Assembly: GCA_937889545.1 (NCBI GenBank)
Contig: CALAOT010000070.1
Span: forward strand, 1 to 64,000
DNA length: 64,000 bases
Direction of reading: 5' to 3'
From: an uncultured Opitutaceae bacterium
Lineage (GTDB): Bacteria; Verrucomicrobiota; Verrucomicrobiia; Opitutales; Opitutaceae
Made by a program: the position numbers and the translations under genes. Each line of letters opens with the position of its first letter. The first letter of the stretch is position 1. Below are positions 52,132-61,603 of this stretch, piece after piece. The notes below the pieces were generated by a model. That model searched no databases. It was not told the origin of the DNA and saw only the letters and a list, made by a program, of their open reading frames with translations.

Positions 52132-54360
52132 ATGTTGCGGCGCCGCATCTACTATAAGCTCAAACCCCACCTTCCGTGGCTCCTGCGAAATTCCCTGCGC
52201 CGATTGACGGCCAGCCGCCAAAGGGAGGCCTCCAGGGCGGTCTGGCCGATAAACGGGGCCGCCGCCGAGCCGCCGCCGGGATGGCCGGGATGGCCCGATG
52301 GAAAGCAATTCGCCTTCGTCCTAACCCATGACGTGGAAGGGCCGGAAGGGCTGGCCAAATGTCGTAAGTTGGCCGAGCTCGAGATGGCGAACGGTTTTCG
52401 CTCATCGTTCAATTTCATTCCCGAGGGCGACTATTTAGTTTCTCCTGAGCTCCGGACCTGGCTCACGAATCAGGGCTTTGAAATCGGCGTCCACGACCTG
52501 CACCATGACGGGGAACTCTACTTTTCCCGCAGCGAATTCCGAAAGAATGCCAAACGGATCAACGGATACCTCAAGGACTGGAACGCGGTTGGCTTCCGCT
52601 CGGGATTCATGCTGCGCGAACTGGATTGGATCCACGACCTCGACATCAAGTACGATGCGTCGACGTTTGACACCGATCCATTTGAACCGCAGCCGGACGC
52701 GGCGGACACGATCTTCCCCTTATGGGTTTCCGCGCCAGGGGACCAAGCCGGCCGGCCTGGCTACGTTGAGCTGCCCTATTCGCTGCCGCAGGACTCCACC
52801 CTGTTCCTTGTCCTTCGCGAGACATCGCCGGACATCTGGATGCGGAAGCTCGACTGGATCGCGGCGAATCGCGGCATGGCCCTCGTCATCGTGCATCCCG
52901 ACTACCTGCGGTTTGAGGACGAGCCCAGGAGCCGCCAAACATTCCCTTTAGGATTCTACCGTCAGCTCCTCGAGCATGTGCGCGGGCGGTACGGCGGGGC
53001 CTATTGGCAGCCCCTGCCACGGGATTTGGCGACATGGTTCGAGGGAACCCGCCGCGCCGGCAAGAAAACCCTGGATGCCGTCCCGGAGCCGGTGGAGCGT
53101 GTCGCGCAGCCAGGCGACCGCGCATCCGCATTGCGCGGCAAGCGCGCTGCGGTCCTGCTCTATTCCTACTTCCCGTCGGACACGCGCCCCTATCGCGCAG
53201 CCGCGGCCATGGTCGAGGCTGGGATGGAGGTCGATTTGATCTGCCTGACAAACAATAAATCCGAGGAGCCGAAATCGATGTGCGGGGGAGTCCGCGTATA
53301 TCGCCTGCCGATGATGCATTTGCGCGGCAGCGTTCCTTCGTATCTGCGCAATTACGGCGTTTTTCTCGCCAAATCCTTCTGGTTTCTCGTCCGGCAGGGC
53401 TTCCGCCGGCGATTTGACGTCGTCCATGTCCACAACATGCCCGACGTTCTCGTCTTTGCGGCATTGGTTCCAAAGCTTCGGGGAGCCGGCATCATTCTCG
53501 ACCTACATGATCCTATGCCCGAGCTCATGACGGCCATTTATGGCCTCCAGCCGGACCGTTGGCCCGTCCGGCTATTGCGCAGGCTGGAACGCTGGAGCAT
53601 CCGTTTTTCCGACTTGGTCCTGACGCCGAACATCTCATTCAAGACGCTATTTGCCTCGCGCAGCTGCAGCGCTGACAAGATTCATATCGTGATGAACTCT
53701 CCCGAGGAGACAATCTTCGACCCAGACCGCTGCGAGCACGACCGGAACGGGCCGGCCGATGACGGCACGTTTCGAGTTATGCACCACGGCTCACTTGTCC
53801 ACCGTCACGGCGTCGATCTCTTGATCGAGGCGGTGGCTCAACTAAGGCCAAGGATTCCGGGGATTCAACTGCACCTTTATGGCGCCCGGACGCCGTTCCT
53901 GGACACGGCAATGGAATTGGCGCGCAGCCTGGGTCTGGCTGATATCGTGCAATTCCACGGCCAGAAATCCCAGGATGGGATCGCCGACGCCATTCGGAAG
54001 TCCCACCTGGGGGTCGTGCCAAACCGGCGCTCGGTATTCACCGAGATTAACTTCCCCACGAGGCTGTTCGAATACCTTGCATTGCACCGGCCCGTGATTG
54101 CGCCGGAGACACAGGGCATCCGCGATTACTTCAACCAGGAGGAACTCCTGATGTTTGAACCCGGCAATGTGCACGACATGGCGAGCAAGATTCTCTGGGT
54201 ATCGCAGAATCCGGAAGGCGCCAACGGCTTTGTCGAACGCGGAAACCAGGTGTACCGCAGACACCGCTGGGGCCAGGAAAAAATCAAATTCATCAACCTC
54301 CTTTCGACGGTGGTGCGCCAGAACACGGCATCAGACCGAAAAACGGCCAGCACGCTCTAG
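52132..54360 (+). CDS. Fusion of polysaccharide deacetylase and family 4 glycosyltransferase
   Basis: A 742-residue cytoplasmic protein with two domains. Residues about 60-320 form a polysaccharide-deacetylase-like domain: FVLTHDVEGPEGLAKC with the catalytic Asp, SSFNFIPEGDYLV, and the metal-binding GVHDLHHDG. Residues about 350-730 form a GT4 (GT-B fold) transferase: AVLLYSYFPSDTRPYRAAAA, VVHVHNMPDVLVFAALV, ILDLHDPMPELM, VMHHGSLVHRHGVDLLIEAV and FPTRLFEYLALHRPVIAP. The two functions are normally on separate genes in exosortase/EPS loci. A short linker at about 325-345 joins them and I see no frameshift. ATG at 52132 is preferred to a TTG at 52102. No signal peptide is present, so deacetylation would be on the cytoplasmic side. 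Confidence 0.85.
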   Translation: MLRRRIYYKLKPHLPWLLRNSLRRLTASRQREASRAVWPINGAAAEPPPGWPGWPDGKQFAFVLTHDVEGPEGLAKCRKLAELEMANGFRSSFNFIPEGDYLVSPELRTWLTNQGFEIGVHDLHHDGELYFSRSEFRKNAKRINGYLKDWNAVGFRSGFMLRELDWIHDLDIKYDASTFDTDPFEPQPDAADTIFPLWVSAPGDQAGRPGYVELPYSLPQDSTLFLVLRETSPDIWMRKLDWIAANRGMALVIVHPDYLRFEDEPRSRQTFPLGFYRQLLEHVRGRYGGAYWQPLPRDLATWFEGTRRAGKKTLDAVPEPVERVAQPGDRASALRGKRAAVLLYSYFPSDTRPYRAAAAMVEAGMEVDLICLTNNKSEEPKSMCGGVRVYRLPMMHLRGSVPSYLRNYGVFLAKSFWFLVRQGFRRRFDVVHVHNMPDVLVFAALVPKLRGAGIILDLHDPMPELMTAIYGLQPDRWPVRLLRRLERWSIRFSDLVLTPNISFKTLFASRSCSADKIHIVMNSPEETIFDPDRCEHDRNGPADDGTFRVMHHGSLVHRHGVDLLIEAVAQLRPRIPGIQLHLYGARTPFLDTAMELARSLGLADIVQFHGQKSQDGIADAIRKSHLGVVPNRRSVFTEINFPTRLFEYLALHRPVIAPETQGIRDYFNQEELLMFEPGNVHDMASKILWVSQNPEGANGFVERGNQVYRRHRWGQEKIKFINLLSTVVRQNTASDRKTASTL

Positions 54361-54396
54361 GTTGCGGCATAAGCCCATCGTCCTCTCCCTTCCACC

Positions 54397-55710
54397 GTGA
54401 AAATCAGCATATTTGGCCTCGGATACGTGGGCTGCGTCGGCATGGGGTGCCTCGCCAAGGCCGGGCACCAAGTCATCGGAGTGGATCCCCAGCCTCAAAA
54501 AGTTGACTTCATAAACCACGGCAGAGCCACGATCATCGAGAATGGCATCGACGAGCTGATCGCCGAGCAACACCAAGCAGGCAATATCTCGGCTATGAAC
54601 AGTGTCGCAGATGCGATCCAGGGGACCACGATTTCCTTCATCTGCGTCGGCACGCCCTCAACCCCGACCGGGCACCTCGACCTTGACGCAGTCTTCAAGG
54701 TGGCCGGAGAGATCGCAAGGGCCCTCGTCGGAAAGAAGGACAAGCATGTCGTCGCCCTTCGGTCCACGGTCTTGCCGGGAACGGGCGAGCGGGTTGCGAA
54801 GCTGATCGAGGAGGTTTCCGGAAGGAAAAACGGGGAGGATTTTGCCGTTGTCTCGAATCCGGAGTTTATGCGTGAAGGCACGTCGATCGAGGATTTCCAG
54901 AATCCGCCATTCACTTTGGTGGGTTCCGACTTCGCATGGGGCACGGAAAGGATGCGAGAGGTATACACTGCGATTAGTGTCGAATTCATAGCCACGACGC
55001 CTCGCGTTGCGGAAGTCATGAAGTACGTTTGCAACAGTTTTCATGCATTGAAGATCACGTTCGCCAACGAGGTCGGGAACATCTGCAAGGAGCTGGAGGT
55101 CGACTCGCGCGAGGTAATGAGAATTTTCTGCATGGATACGAAGCTGAATGTGTCCAAAGCGTATCTTAAACCCGGTTTCGCCTACGGCGGATCCTGCCTG
55201 CCAAAGGATCTCAAGGCGCTGCGCACCATCGCGCATGACCATTACCTCGACTGCCCGCTGCTGGAGAGCATTGCGAAGAGCAACGAGCAGCAAAAGGAGC
55301 GCGTCTGCGATCAGATCCAGCGACTGCGGAAGCAGAACGTTGGTTTCCTGGGCCTTTCGTTTAAGGCGGGCACCGACGACCTCCGCGAGAGCCCGATTAT
55401 CGACGTCATCGAGCGCCTTCTCGGGAAGGGCTTCAGAATCAGGATCTACGACCCCCACGTCCATGTGTCCCAATTGACCGGCGCGAACAAGAATTACATA
55501 CTGCAGAAAATCCCGTTCATCGCCCGGTTCATCACGGACGATTTATCCAGCGTGATCGGGGGTTCCGAGCTGATCGTGGTTGTCAATCGGGAGGCCGGAA
55601 TCTCAGAAGCATTGGCCAGGGTCGCCCACGAAAAGACAATCTACGACCTCGCCGATTTGGGCCGGAATCTCAAGGGCTTTGACGGGCCCTACATCGGGAT
55701 TGCTTGGTAA
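54397..55710 (+). CDS. Nucleotide-sugar 6-dehydrogenase, AlgD (GDP-mannose) type
   Basis: A 437-residue UDP-glucose/GDP-mannose dehydrogenase family enzyme, four-electron oxidation of C6 to a uronic acid. It starts with GTG at KISIFGLGYVGCVGMGCLAK, the NAD-binding glycine loop, then FICVGTPSTPTG, STVLPGTGERV, NPEFMREGT, the active-site loop KPGFAYGGSCLPKDLKAL with the catalytic cysteine, and LGLSFKAGTDDLRESPIIDV. The C-terminus GIAW resembles the GICW end of AlgD, so GDP-mannose is the best-supported substrate, but UDP-sugars are possible. It supplies the acidic residue of the polymer. Confidence 0.9.
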   Translation: MKISIFGLGYVGCVGMGCLAKAGHQVIGVDPQPQKVDFINHGRATIIENGIDELIAEQHQAGNISAMNSVADAIQGTTISFICVGTPSTPTGHLDLDAVFKVAGEIARALVGKKDKHVVALRSTVLPGTGERVAKLIEEVSGRKNGEDFAVVSNPEFMREGTSIEDFQNPPFTLVGSDFAWGTERMREVYTAISVEFIATTPRVAEVMKYVCNSFHALKITFANEVGNICKELEVDSREVMRIFCMDTKLNVSKAYLKPGFAYGGSCLPKDLKALRTIAHDHYLDCPLLESIAKSNEQQKERVCDQIQRLRKQNVGFLGLSFKAGTDDLRESPIIDVIERLLGKGFRIRIYDPHVHVSQLTGANKNYILQKIPFIARFITDDLSSVIGGSELIVVVNREAGISEALARVAHEKTIYDLADLGRNLKGFDGPYIGIAW

Positions 55711-55753
55711 CCCGCTGGCCAACCGCCGACTAGGCACGACCAAGCCGCAACCT

Positions 55754-56335
55754 GTGAGACTCGCAAGACTCCGGCGTTCGATAAAATCCCTTCCCAGGGT
55801 GCTGAAGGCCGCTTTCGCGGTGACGGACCGTAAACGCTGGCTTAAAAATGCCAAAGAAAGCCCGTCCTGGGACGAAAGAAACGAGCTGATCGCTCAATAT
55901 ATTCCCGCCCATTCGAGCATCCTCGATCTCGGCGCCGGCGCTCAAACCCTCAGGCGCCACGCGCCTTCGGCACGTCTGTACGTGCCGTGCGACATCGTTC
56001 GATCAACGCCGGATTGCATCGTCTGCGATTTTAACCGCGGGATCTACCCGCCCGCAGATCAAACTTATGACATCACGATCTGCAGCGGCGTTCTTGAGTA
56101 TCTTCACGAACCGTTTGATTTCTTGGAAAGAATAAGGGCGTACTCAAAAACATTCATCCTTAGCTATCAGCCTGCGATCGGCGCCAGGGCCGAAAAAATG
56201 GAACGGCTTGCTCATGGATTCGTTAACGACCTGAGCAGGGAAGAGCTTGAGGCTCATCTGCAACGAGCCGGATACCGCTGCGAATGCGTCGCAAAATGGC
56301 AGGCCCAGTTGATCTACCGCCTGGAGCGCGGCTAG
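55754..56335 (+). CDS. Class I SAM-dependent methyltransferase-like protein
   Basis: A 193-residue protein starting with GTG at 55754. The frame is open into the preceding gene but those residues are not protein-like. Residues about 65-150 form a short methyltransferase core: SILDLGAGAQTLRRHAP (SAM-binding glycine loop), CDIVRSTPDCIVCDFN (acidic loop), and YDITICSGVLEYLHEPFDFL. The C-terminus has FVNDLSREELEAHLQRAGY, like other small EPS-associated methyltransferases. A sugar O-methyltransferase is likely; the acceptor is not known. Confidence 0.78.
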   Translation: MRLARLRRSIKSLPRVLKAAFAVTDRKRWLKNAKESPSWDERNELIAQYIPAHSSILDLGAGAQTLRRHAPSARLYVPCDIVRSTPDCIVCDFNRGIYPPADQTYDITICSGVLEYLHEPFDFLERIRAYSKTFILSYQPAIGARAEKMERLAHGFVNDLSREELEAHLQRAGYRCECVAKWQAQLIYRLERG

Positions 56336-56411
56336 GCGCGACAGCCCTGCAATAGGCGATGCGTATTCCCAATAGAAAAACACATGAATCCATAGGCGCC
56401 ATCCAAAGCGG

Positions 56412-57941
56412 ATGATTCGGCCTTCAAGCACGCCTGTGGAACATACTCGAAAATCATACCAGGGGATTCTGAAATCGGCGGCCCTTCTGGGAAGTGCGCG
56501 CGTGATGACGCTGGTGATCGGCTTGGCCCGAGTGAAGGCTCTCGCCGTCCTCATCGGGCCCGTTGGCGTCGGTCTCATCGGAACCTACGACGTGTTGGTG
56601 CAGATGGCCATCTATGTCTTCGGCATGGGGGTCCAGGCAAGCGGTGTGCGGCAGGTGGCGATCGCGAACAGCCAGCAGGATCCCGACCGAACCGCGCGGA
56701 CAATCGCGACTCTTCGATGCCTCTCCTGGTCGCTGGGACTTTTCGGAACCGTCGTCGTGGGCGCATCGGCGTGGGCAATCAGCCGTCTGACGTTCAAGGA
56801 CCCCGGCCATGGTCGCGACATCCTGATTCTCTCGCCCGCCATCCTCCTCACCAGCATCTATGCTGGCGGCCTGGCCATCCTGCAGGGCTGCCAGCGGATC
56901 GCCGATCTCGCCAAGATCACAGTTCTTTCGGCAATCGGCCAGGCCGTTTCCGTCGTCGCCTTCGTATACATGCTCGGCGAACGTGGCATCGCGTTTAGTT
57001 TCGTGGCAAGCGGGGGATTCTCCCTGCTGATCTGCCGCTGGGTGATGAAGGGGACAGCGCTTCCAAAGGCCGCGCCCACCTGGGCAAGTTCGATGGGCGA
57101 AAGCGGCACGTTCATCAAACTTGGCCTCAGTCTGACAAACGCGCTCCTGCTCTCAACACTGGTTGCCTATGCCGTCCGTTCGCTTATCGCCCGGAACCTG
57201 GGCTTGGAAGCGGTTGGGATCTACCTTTGCGCATACGGCCTTTCCGGGAAATTCATCGGCTTTCTCCTCGACGCCATGCAGACCGATTTCTATCCCAGGC
57301 TTTCCGCCGTCGCACATGACCATGAGGACCTCAACCGTCTCGTGAACCAACAGACGGAAATCGTTTTGTTGATGGCGATGCCGGGCCTGCTTGCCACGCT
57401 GGCGTTCGCCCCGTGGCTTGTTCGCCTCTTTTACAGCGGGGCTTTCGACGGGGCCACCGTTCTGCTCAGGTGGTTCATCCTCGGCTGCCTCGTGCGGGTG
57501 ATCTACGCGCCGATCGCATTTGTCCAACTCGCCAAGGGCCGCAGCCTTCTCTATTTCGTGAGCGAGGCCGTCATCAGCCTGTCAAGCCTAGCGGCAACGT
57601 TTGTGCTGTTGAAGGCATTCGGCCTCCGCGGCGCCGCGGCATCTTACTTGGTGGCTAATCTCTTCCAGACAATCGTCCTGCTGGCGATTTCGAGGCGCCT
57701 GACCGGATTCAAATGGTCGTCACATGCTGTGCGTTTTCTGCTGATCTTCGTTTCCATCTCGACCGTGTGCGTGCTGGTCTCGTTTGTCTTGAGCGACATC
57801 CAGACCGCTCTGGTTTGCGCCGTCGTTGCTGCCGCCGTTTCGCTCTATTGCATGCGCCAGCTCGCAGACCGCCTCGGACCGGATCACCGCATGTCACGAT
57901 TCCTGGCTCGATTCGCGTTCCTGAGCGGACCGCTTCAATGA
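56412..57941 (+). CDS. Wzx-type polysaccharide flippase
   Basis: A 509-residue protein with about twelve to fourteen transmembrane helices of the MOP/PST superfamily, resembling WzxE-type O-antigen translocases. N-terminal phrases are LLGSARVMTLVIGLARVKAL, LIGPVGVGLIGTYDVLVQMA and GVQASGVRQVA; the middle has RSLIARNLGLEAVGIYLCAY and QTDFYPRLSAVAHD. It would flip the lipid-linked repeat unit to the periplasm. With the priming transferase and the Wzy/ligase-like protein it makes a Wzx/Wzy-type pathway. Confidence 0.9.
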   Translation: MIRPSSTPVEHTRKSYQGILKSAALLGSARVMTLVIGLARVKALAVLIGPVGVGLIGTYDVLVQMAIYVFGMGVQASGVRQVAIANSQQDPDRTARTIATLRCLSWSLGLFGTVVVGASAWAISRLTFKDPGHGRDILILSPAILLTSIYAGGLAILQGCQRIADLAKITVLSAIGQAVSVVAFVYMLGERGIAFSFVASGGFSLLICRWVMKGTALPKAAPTWASSMGESGTFIKLGLSLTNALLLSTLVAYAVRSLIARNLGLEAVGIYLCAYGLSGKFIGFLLDAMQTDFYPRLSAVAHDHEDLNRLVNQQTEIVLLMAMPGLLATLAFAPWLVRLFYSGAFDGATVLLRWFILGCLVRVIYAPIAFVQLAKGRSLLYFVSEAVISLSSLAATFVLLKAFGLRGAAASYLVANLFQTIVLLAISRRLTGFKWSSHAVRFLLIFVSISTVCVLVSFVLSDIQTALVCAVVAAAVSLYCMRQLADRLGPDHRMSRFLARFAFLSGPLQ

Positions 57942-58055
57942 AGTCTCTTAACCTGTGGTTGCTCTATCGGCACAAACGTTCTTCCTGCTCTCGATGTTAC
58001 TGTCTCAGCCGACCAGCGCCTATTGAGCAATGACTCTCAATATATTGCCCATCAA

Positions 58056-59147
58056 ATGGTAAGGCACCCATTCTCCAAGACCGGAAGAGCGCTCAACCAG
58101 GGATCTTTATTTGTAAAGGCGGCCCTATTGGATCACCGGCTTCCGGTGGCCTACGTGGGCGGCTGGCTTGGAAAACGCAACCTGGGCGACGATGCATTGT
58201 TGGCAGCCTATCGGAAGCTATTTCCGGCCCTCAACTTCGTCCATTTTGACGGTGGTCGAATCGCCCGTAAGCTGGCGAAGCATATCCCGAGATTGCGAAG
58301 TGGAATGCTCGCCGGAGGCACAATCATTGGGCAAATGCCGGAATGGCTGGAGATCGCCAAGGCGTTCCTGAAGATCCACCCCGAGCTCGTTGTTTTCGGA
58401 TCGGGGGTCGAAGAGCCTTCCTTCTGGCAAGGTGAGACCACGCTTGAAGACTGGAAGCCCGTGCTTGAACAGTGCCGCTCTATCGGGGTCCGTGGCCCTC
58501 GCTCGGCCGAACTAATGGGAGACATCGGCCTGAAATCGGTTGAGGTTGTCGGGGACCCGGTACTCACCTTCACGCTAAAGGACGTTAACGCGGCTCCCCT
58601 TCTCGATTCGGTCGGGCTTAACTTCGGTACATCCGACGGCAAGGTCTGGGGCGACGAGGACCGAATTCTCCGCGAGATGACAACATTGGCAAGAACCGCC
58701 AGAGAGTCGGGTTGGAGGGTCGAATGGTACGTGGTGTGGCCAAAGGACCTAGAGATCACTATGCAGGCCGCCGAAGCGAGCGGCACGTCACAGCACATCC
58801 ATGTGATTTGCAAGGATCACGAGCTTTTCATGCGGCAGGTGCGGCGGTTATCCGTCTTCGTTGGTATGAAGCTCCATGCCACCGTCCTTGCGACATGCGC
58901 GCTAACCCCGTCCGTCATGCTGGAGTACCGACCCAAATGCCGTGATTTCATGCAGTCCATCAACCAGGAGGGCTTCTCATTCAAGACGGATTCTTTCCGT
59001 GCCGGCGCCGTATGGGAAATCTTGACTGGATGGAATCAACACCGGCAGGTCGCGGCCTCAGCCCTGGCTAGCGCCATTCATGCCCGCCAGGCAAGACAGC
59101 GGACGGCGGCCAACACGGTATCCGAGCTCATCAATCCCCGCCGATGA
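58056..59147 (+). CDS. Polysaccharide pyruvyl transferase family protein
   Basis: A 363-residue protein of the CsaB/ExoV family, which adds pyruvate ketal groups to sugar chains. Visible signatures are YVGGWLGKRNLGDDALLAAY at the N-terminus, MLAGGTIIGQMPEWLEIAKA, VVFGSGVEEPSFW, RSIGVRGPRSAELM and near the end VGMKLHATVLATCALTPSVM with LEYRPKCRDFM. I use the ATG at 58056; a TTG at 58023 would add 11 residues. It overlaps the next gene by four bases. Confidence 0.88.
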   Translation: MVRHPFSKTGRALNQGSLFVKAALLDHRLPVAYVGGWLGKRNLGDDALLAAYRKLFPALNFVHFDGGRIARKLAKHIPRLRSGMLAGGTIIGQMPEWLEIAKAFLKIHPELVVFGSGVEEPSFWQGETTLEDWKPVLEQCRSIGVRGPRSAELMGDIGLKSVEVVGDPVLTFTLKDVNAAPLLDSVGLNFGTSDGKVWGDEDRILREMTTLARTARESGWRVEWYVVWPKDLEITMQAAEASGTSQHIHVICKDHELFMRQVRRLSVFVGMKLHATVLATCALTPSVMLEYRPKCRDFMQSINQEGFSFKTDSFRAGAVWEILTGWNQHRQVAASALASAIHARQARQRTAANTVSELINPRR

Positions 59148-60085
59148 GCGAGGCATCCGCGCCCACGGTTTCAGCCGTCATCCCAACTTATAATCGTGCT
59201 CGATTCGTTGGGGAGGCGATAGACAGCATTCTGGCGCAGACTCGCCCAGTGGATGAAATCATCGTTGTCGACGACGGCTCGACCGATGACACCATAGAAC
59301 GCCTCAAGAAATACGCGCCCGCGATACGTTGCGTCAGCCAACAGAACCGCGGGCCCTCGGCAGCACGTAACCGCGGCATTAAAGAGGCGCACTGCGACTT
59401 TGTCGCCTTCCTCGACTCGGACGATTTGTGGATTCCCAGGAAGATCGAACTGCAGCTGGATTTCTTTGCGCAACATCCCGACATCGAGTTTGTGTTCGGA
59501 AACATGGTCAACTTCTCGCAAGGTACCGAAAAGGAAACGCCCGAAATTAGAGACCCGGTAGTCGAGGATTACCTGCTCGCCAACCCGGCCTATCTCGAGA
59601 AGTTTTTCGAGTTGCTTATCGTGCAGAATTTTGTGGCTACGCCGACCGTGATGGCCCAGCGCGCATCTCTCAACCAAATCGGCGACTTCGACGAAACGCG
59701 ATCCATCGCCGAGGACTTCGATTATTGGCTGAGGGCCTCGACCAGCTGCCGATGGGGATTCGTCAACGCCACTCTGTCGAAACGCCGCAGGCACACGGGA
59801 AACCTCATCGCAACCTGGACGAGGTGGAACGTCGCACTGGTGCAGGTGCTGGAGACTACGGCAAGGGGCCTGGCAGCGGGCAGACCAGGAGCCGAAGATC
59901 TGATTAACCGAAGACTTCGCGCGATCTATTATGACTTGGGTTCCGCATTCTTGAAGCAGTGCGATTTCAAGAGAGCTCGAACCTACCTGACCGCTGGTTG
60001 TCCACTGAGGCAGGGCGAATACAAATGGCGTCTCAAGCTCGTCGCAGCATCCGCGCTCCGCCATTGGCCGAGCAAGTGCCGATAA
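59144..60085 (+). CDS. Glycosyltransferase family 2
   Basis: A 313-residue GT-A enzyme. Motifs: SAVIPTYNRARFVGEAIDSI, IIVVDDGSTDDT, NRGPSAARNRGI and FLDSDDLWIPRKIELQLDFF, followed by EDFDYWLRAS. This is the pattern of repeat-unit-building transferases. No membrane segments. Its start overlaps the pyruvyl transferase stop (ATGA). Sugar specificity unknown. Confidence 0.9.
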   Translation: MSEASAPTVSAVIPTYNRARFVGEAIDSILAQTRPVDEIIVVDDGSTDDTIERLKKYAPAIRCVSQQNRGPSAARNRGIKEAHCDFVAFLDSDDLWIPRKIELQLDFFAQHPDIEFVFGNMVNFSQGTEKETPEIRDPVVEDYLLANPAYLEKFFELLIVQNFVATPTVMAQRASLNQIGDFDETRSIAEDFDYWLRASTSCRWGFVNATLSKRRRHTGNLIATWTRWNVALVQVLETTARGLAAGRPGAEDLINRRLRAIYYDLGSAFLKQCDFKRARTYLTAGCPLRQGEYKWRLKLVAASALRHWPSKCR

Positions 60086-60096
60086 GCCCCGCACCG

Positions 60097-61443
60097 ATGA
60101 CAAACGACTGCGAAGGAATGGGCCACGTACCTGCGAATTCCTTCCCGCCGGGTACGCTCGGAGGGCGCACCATTGTTCGTTTTGCGCACGCAATCGAGAC
60201 TGGTGGCGGAGTCGAACTCTACCTCGACGATCTGGACCGAACGCTCCTTGCGCGGAACGCCGTTACAATCATTCGACTGTATATAGGGAATAGCTCGCCC
60301 CGTTTCGACCAACACAAAGAGGCGATCGGTCTGGGGCCCCTCGTGAGAATTCCACTGCCGCTACCGGTTGGAGAAGTTCCGCAAATGACCCCCGATACCG
60401 AGCTGCCCGGAATTCCGTGGAGGCGCCCTGTTCGGGACTGGGTCCTTTATAATCCCTCGGTTTGGCAGCGCTTTAAGAAGCGGCGTCTGGCTTCCTGGAA
60501 GATTCCCAAGAGAGCCGGCGAAGTGGTTGGAGCGGGGCGCACGATCGCTGAGCTGATGCTTCAGCACCGCGTGGATCTTATCATGCTCCATTTTTTCGGA
60601 AGCGCGGACGCCGACGAAATCGTGCGGGAGGCCCGTATATCAGGGATGCCATTCGCAGTGCTCAATCATTTTTCCAATGACCGATTTCTGAATCTCTCCC
60701 TCCGAAAACACGCGATGCTCGCCTCGGGTGTTGCCGGAGTGAATTGCCTCGGACTGCCGAGGTTTGTTCGGAAGGGGTTTTGCAACCTTTCTGATGGAAT
60801 CGATACGGACTTTTTCCGGTTATCGAATGCTTCTCGGCCGCCCGGAGTCCCCGTACTGCCTCTGGTCCTGCTGCCTGCGAGGGTCGTGCGGTCAAAAGGG
60901 CATCTGGACCGGGTCAAGGCTGCGGCGGCTTTGCGACGGGACGGAATTGGATTCGCTATAGGGTTTGCCGGACGCGCCGACTCCCTCTCCTTTACGGACG
61001 TGTTGCGTCGGGCCATCGATCAGTTTGGCATGGCGGATCATGTCCATTTTTTCGGGGAGCTTTCTGTTGGACAACTTCGGTGCTTGTATAGCACAAGCTC
61101 AGCGGTAGCCCTTCCGACCTCCAATCACGAAGGCCTTCCGCGAGCAAATCTGGAGGCGCAGGCGATGCAGGTACCTATTATAGCTTACGCAACGGGCGGT
61201 GTCCCGGAAGGCATTCGTTCCGGCGAGACGGGCTATCTGCTGAAGACAGGTGACATCGAGGGACTGAGTCTGCGGCTGCGCGAATTGTTGACCGATGCCG
61301 GCAAGGGGAAGGAAATGGGAGAGGCTGGCAGGCGCTGGGTAGAGGAACGGTTCAGCCTCGGGGCCCTAGCCCAGCGACATGAGCAGTTCTATATCCGTGT
61401 CATCGCGACACGGAGGGCCGACAATCCTCCGTTTAAATCCTAG
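60097..61443 (+). CDS. Glycosyltransferase family 4
   Basis: A 448-residue GT-B enzyme starting with ATG at 60097, 11 bases after the previous stop; the open frame upstream lies over the previous gene. N-terminal domain: IVRFAHAIETGGGVELYLDD. C-terminal domain: LVLLPARVVRSKGHLDRVKA, HVHFFGELSVGQLRCLYSTS, the donor-binding PTSNHEGLPRANLEAQAMQV followed by PIIAYATGGVPEGI. It would add a sugar to the lipid-linked oligosaccharide. Specificity unknown. Confidence 0.88.
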   Translation: MTNDCEGMGHVPANSFPPGTLGGRTIVRFAHAIETGGGVELYLDDLDRTLLARNAVTIIRLYIGNSSPRFDQHKEAIGLGPLVRIPLPLPVGEVPQMTPDTELPGIPWRRPVRDWVLYNPSVWQRFKKRRLASWKIPKRAGEVVGAGRTIAELMLQHRVDLIMLHFFGSADADEIVREARISGMPFAVLNHFSNDRFLNLSLRKHAMLASGVAGVNCLGLPRFVRKGFCNLSDGIDTDFFRLSNASRPPGVPVLPLVLLPARVVRSKGHLDRVKAAAALRRDGIGFAIGFAGRADSLSFTDVLRRAIDQFGMADHVHFFGELSVGQLRCLYSTSSAVALPTSNHEGLPRANLEAQAMQVPIIAYATGGVPEGIRSGETGYLLKTGDIEGLSLRLRELLTDAGKGKEMGEAGRRWVEERFSLGALAQRHEQFYIRVIATRRADNPPFKS

Positions 61444-61603
61444 GTCTAGCTTTAGATGTCCAGTATCGTCCAGAAAATCAAACCAGCCTCGCGCCGCGCA
61501 GAGCCGCAATCCCGCGCCCCAAACGATCCCTGGAACAAAACGCTTTTTCAATGGACATTCAGCAAATAGCCCATTCGGCGGCAGCCGGTAGGCAGTAGTA
61601 GAA

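Noticed and set aside
61456-61569. A 37-codon frame before the ligase-like gene
   Set aside because: No ribosome-binding site, no hydrophobic segment or known pattern; too short to support.
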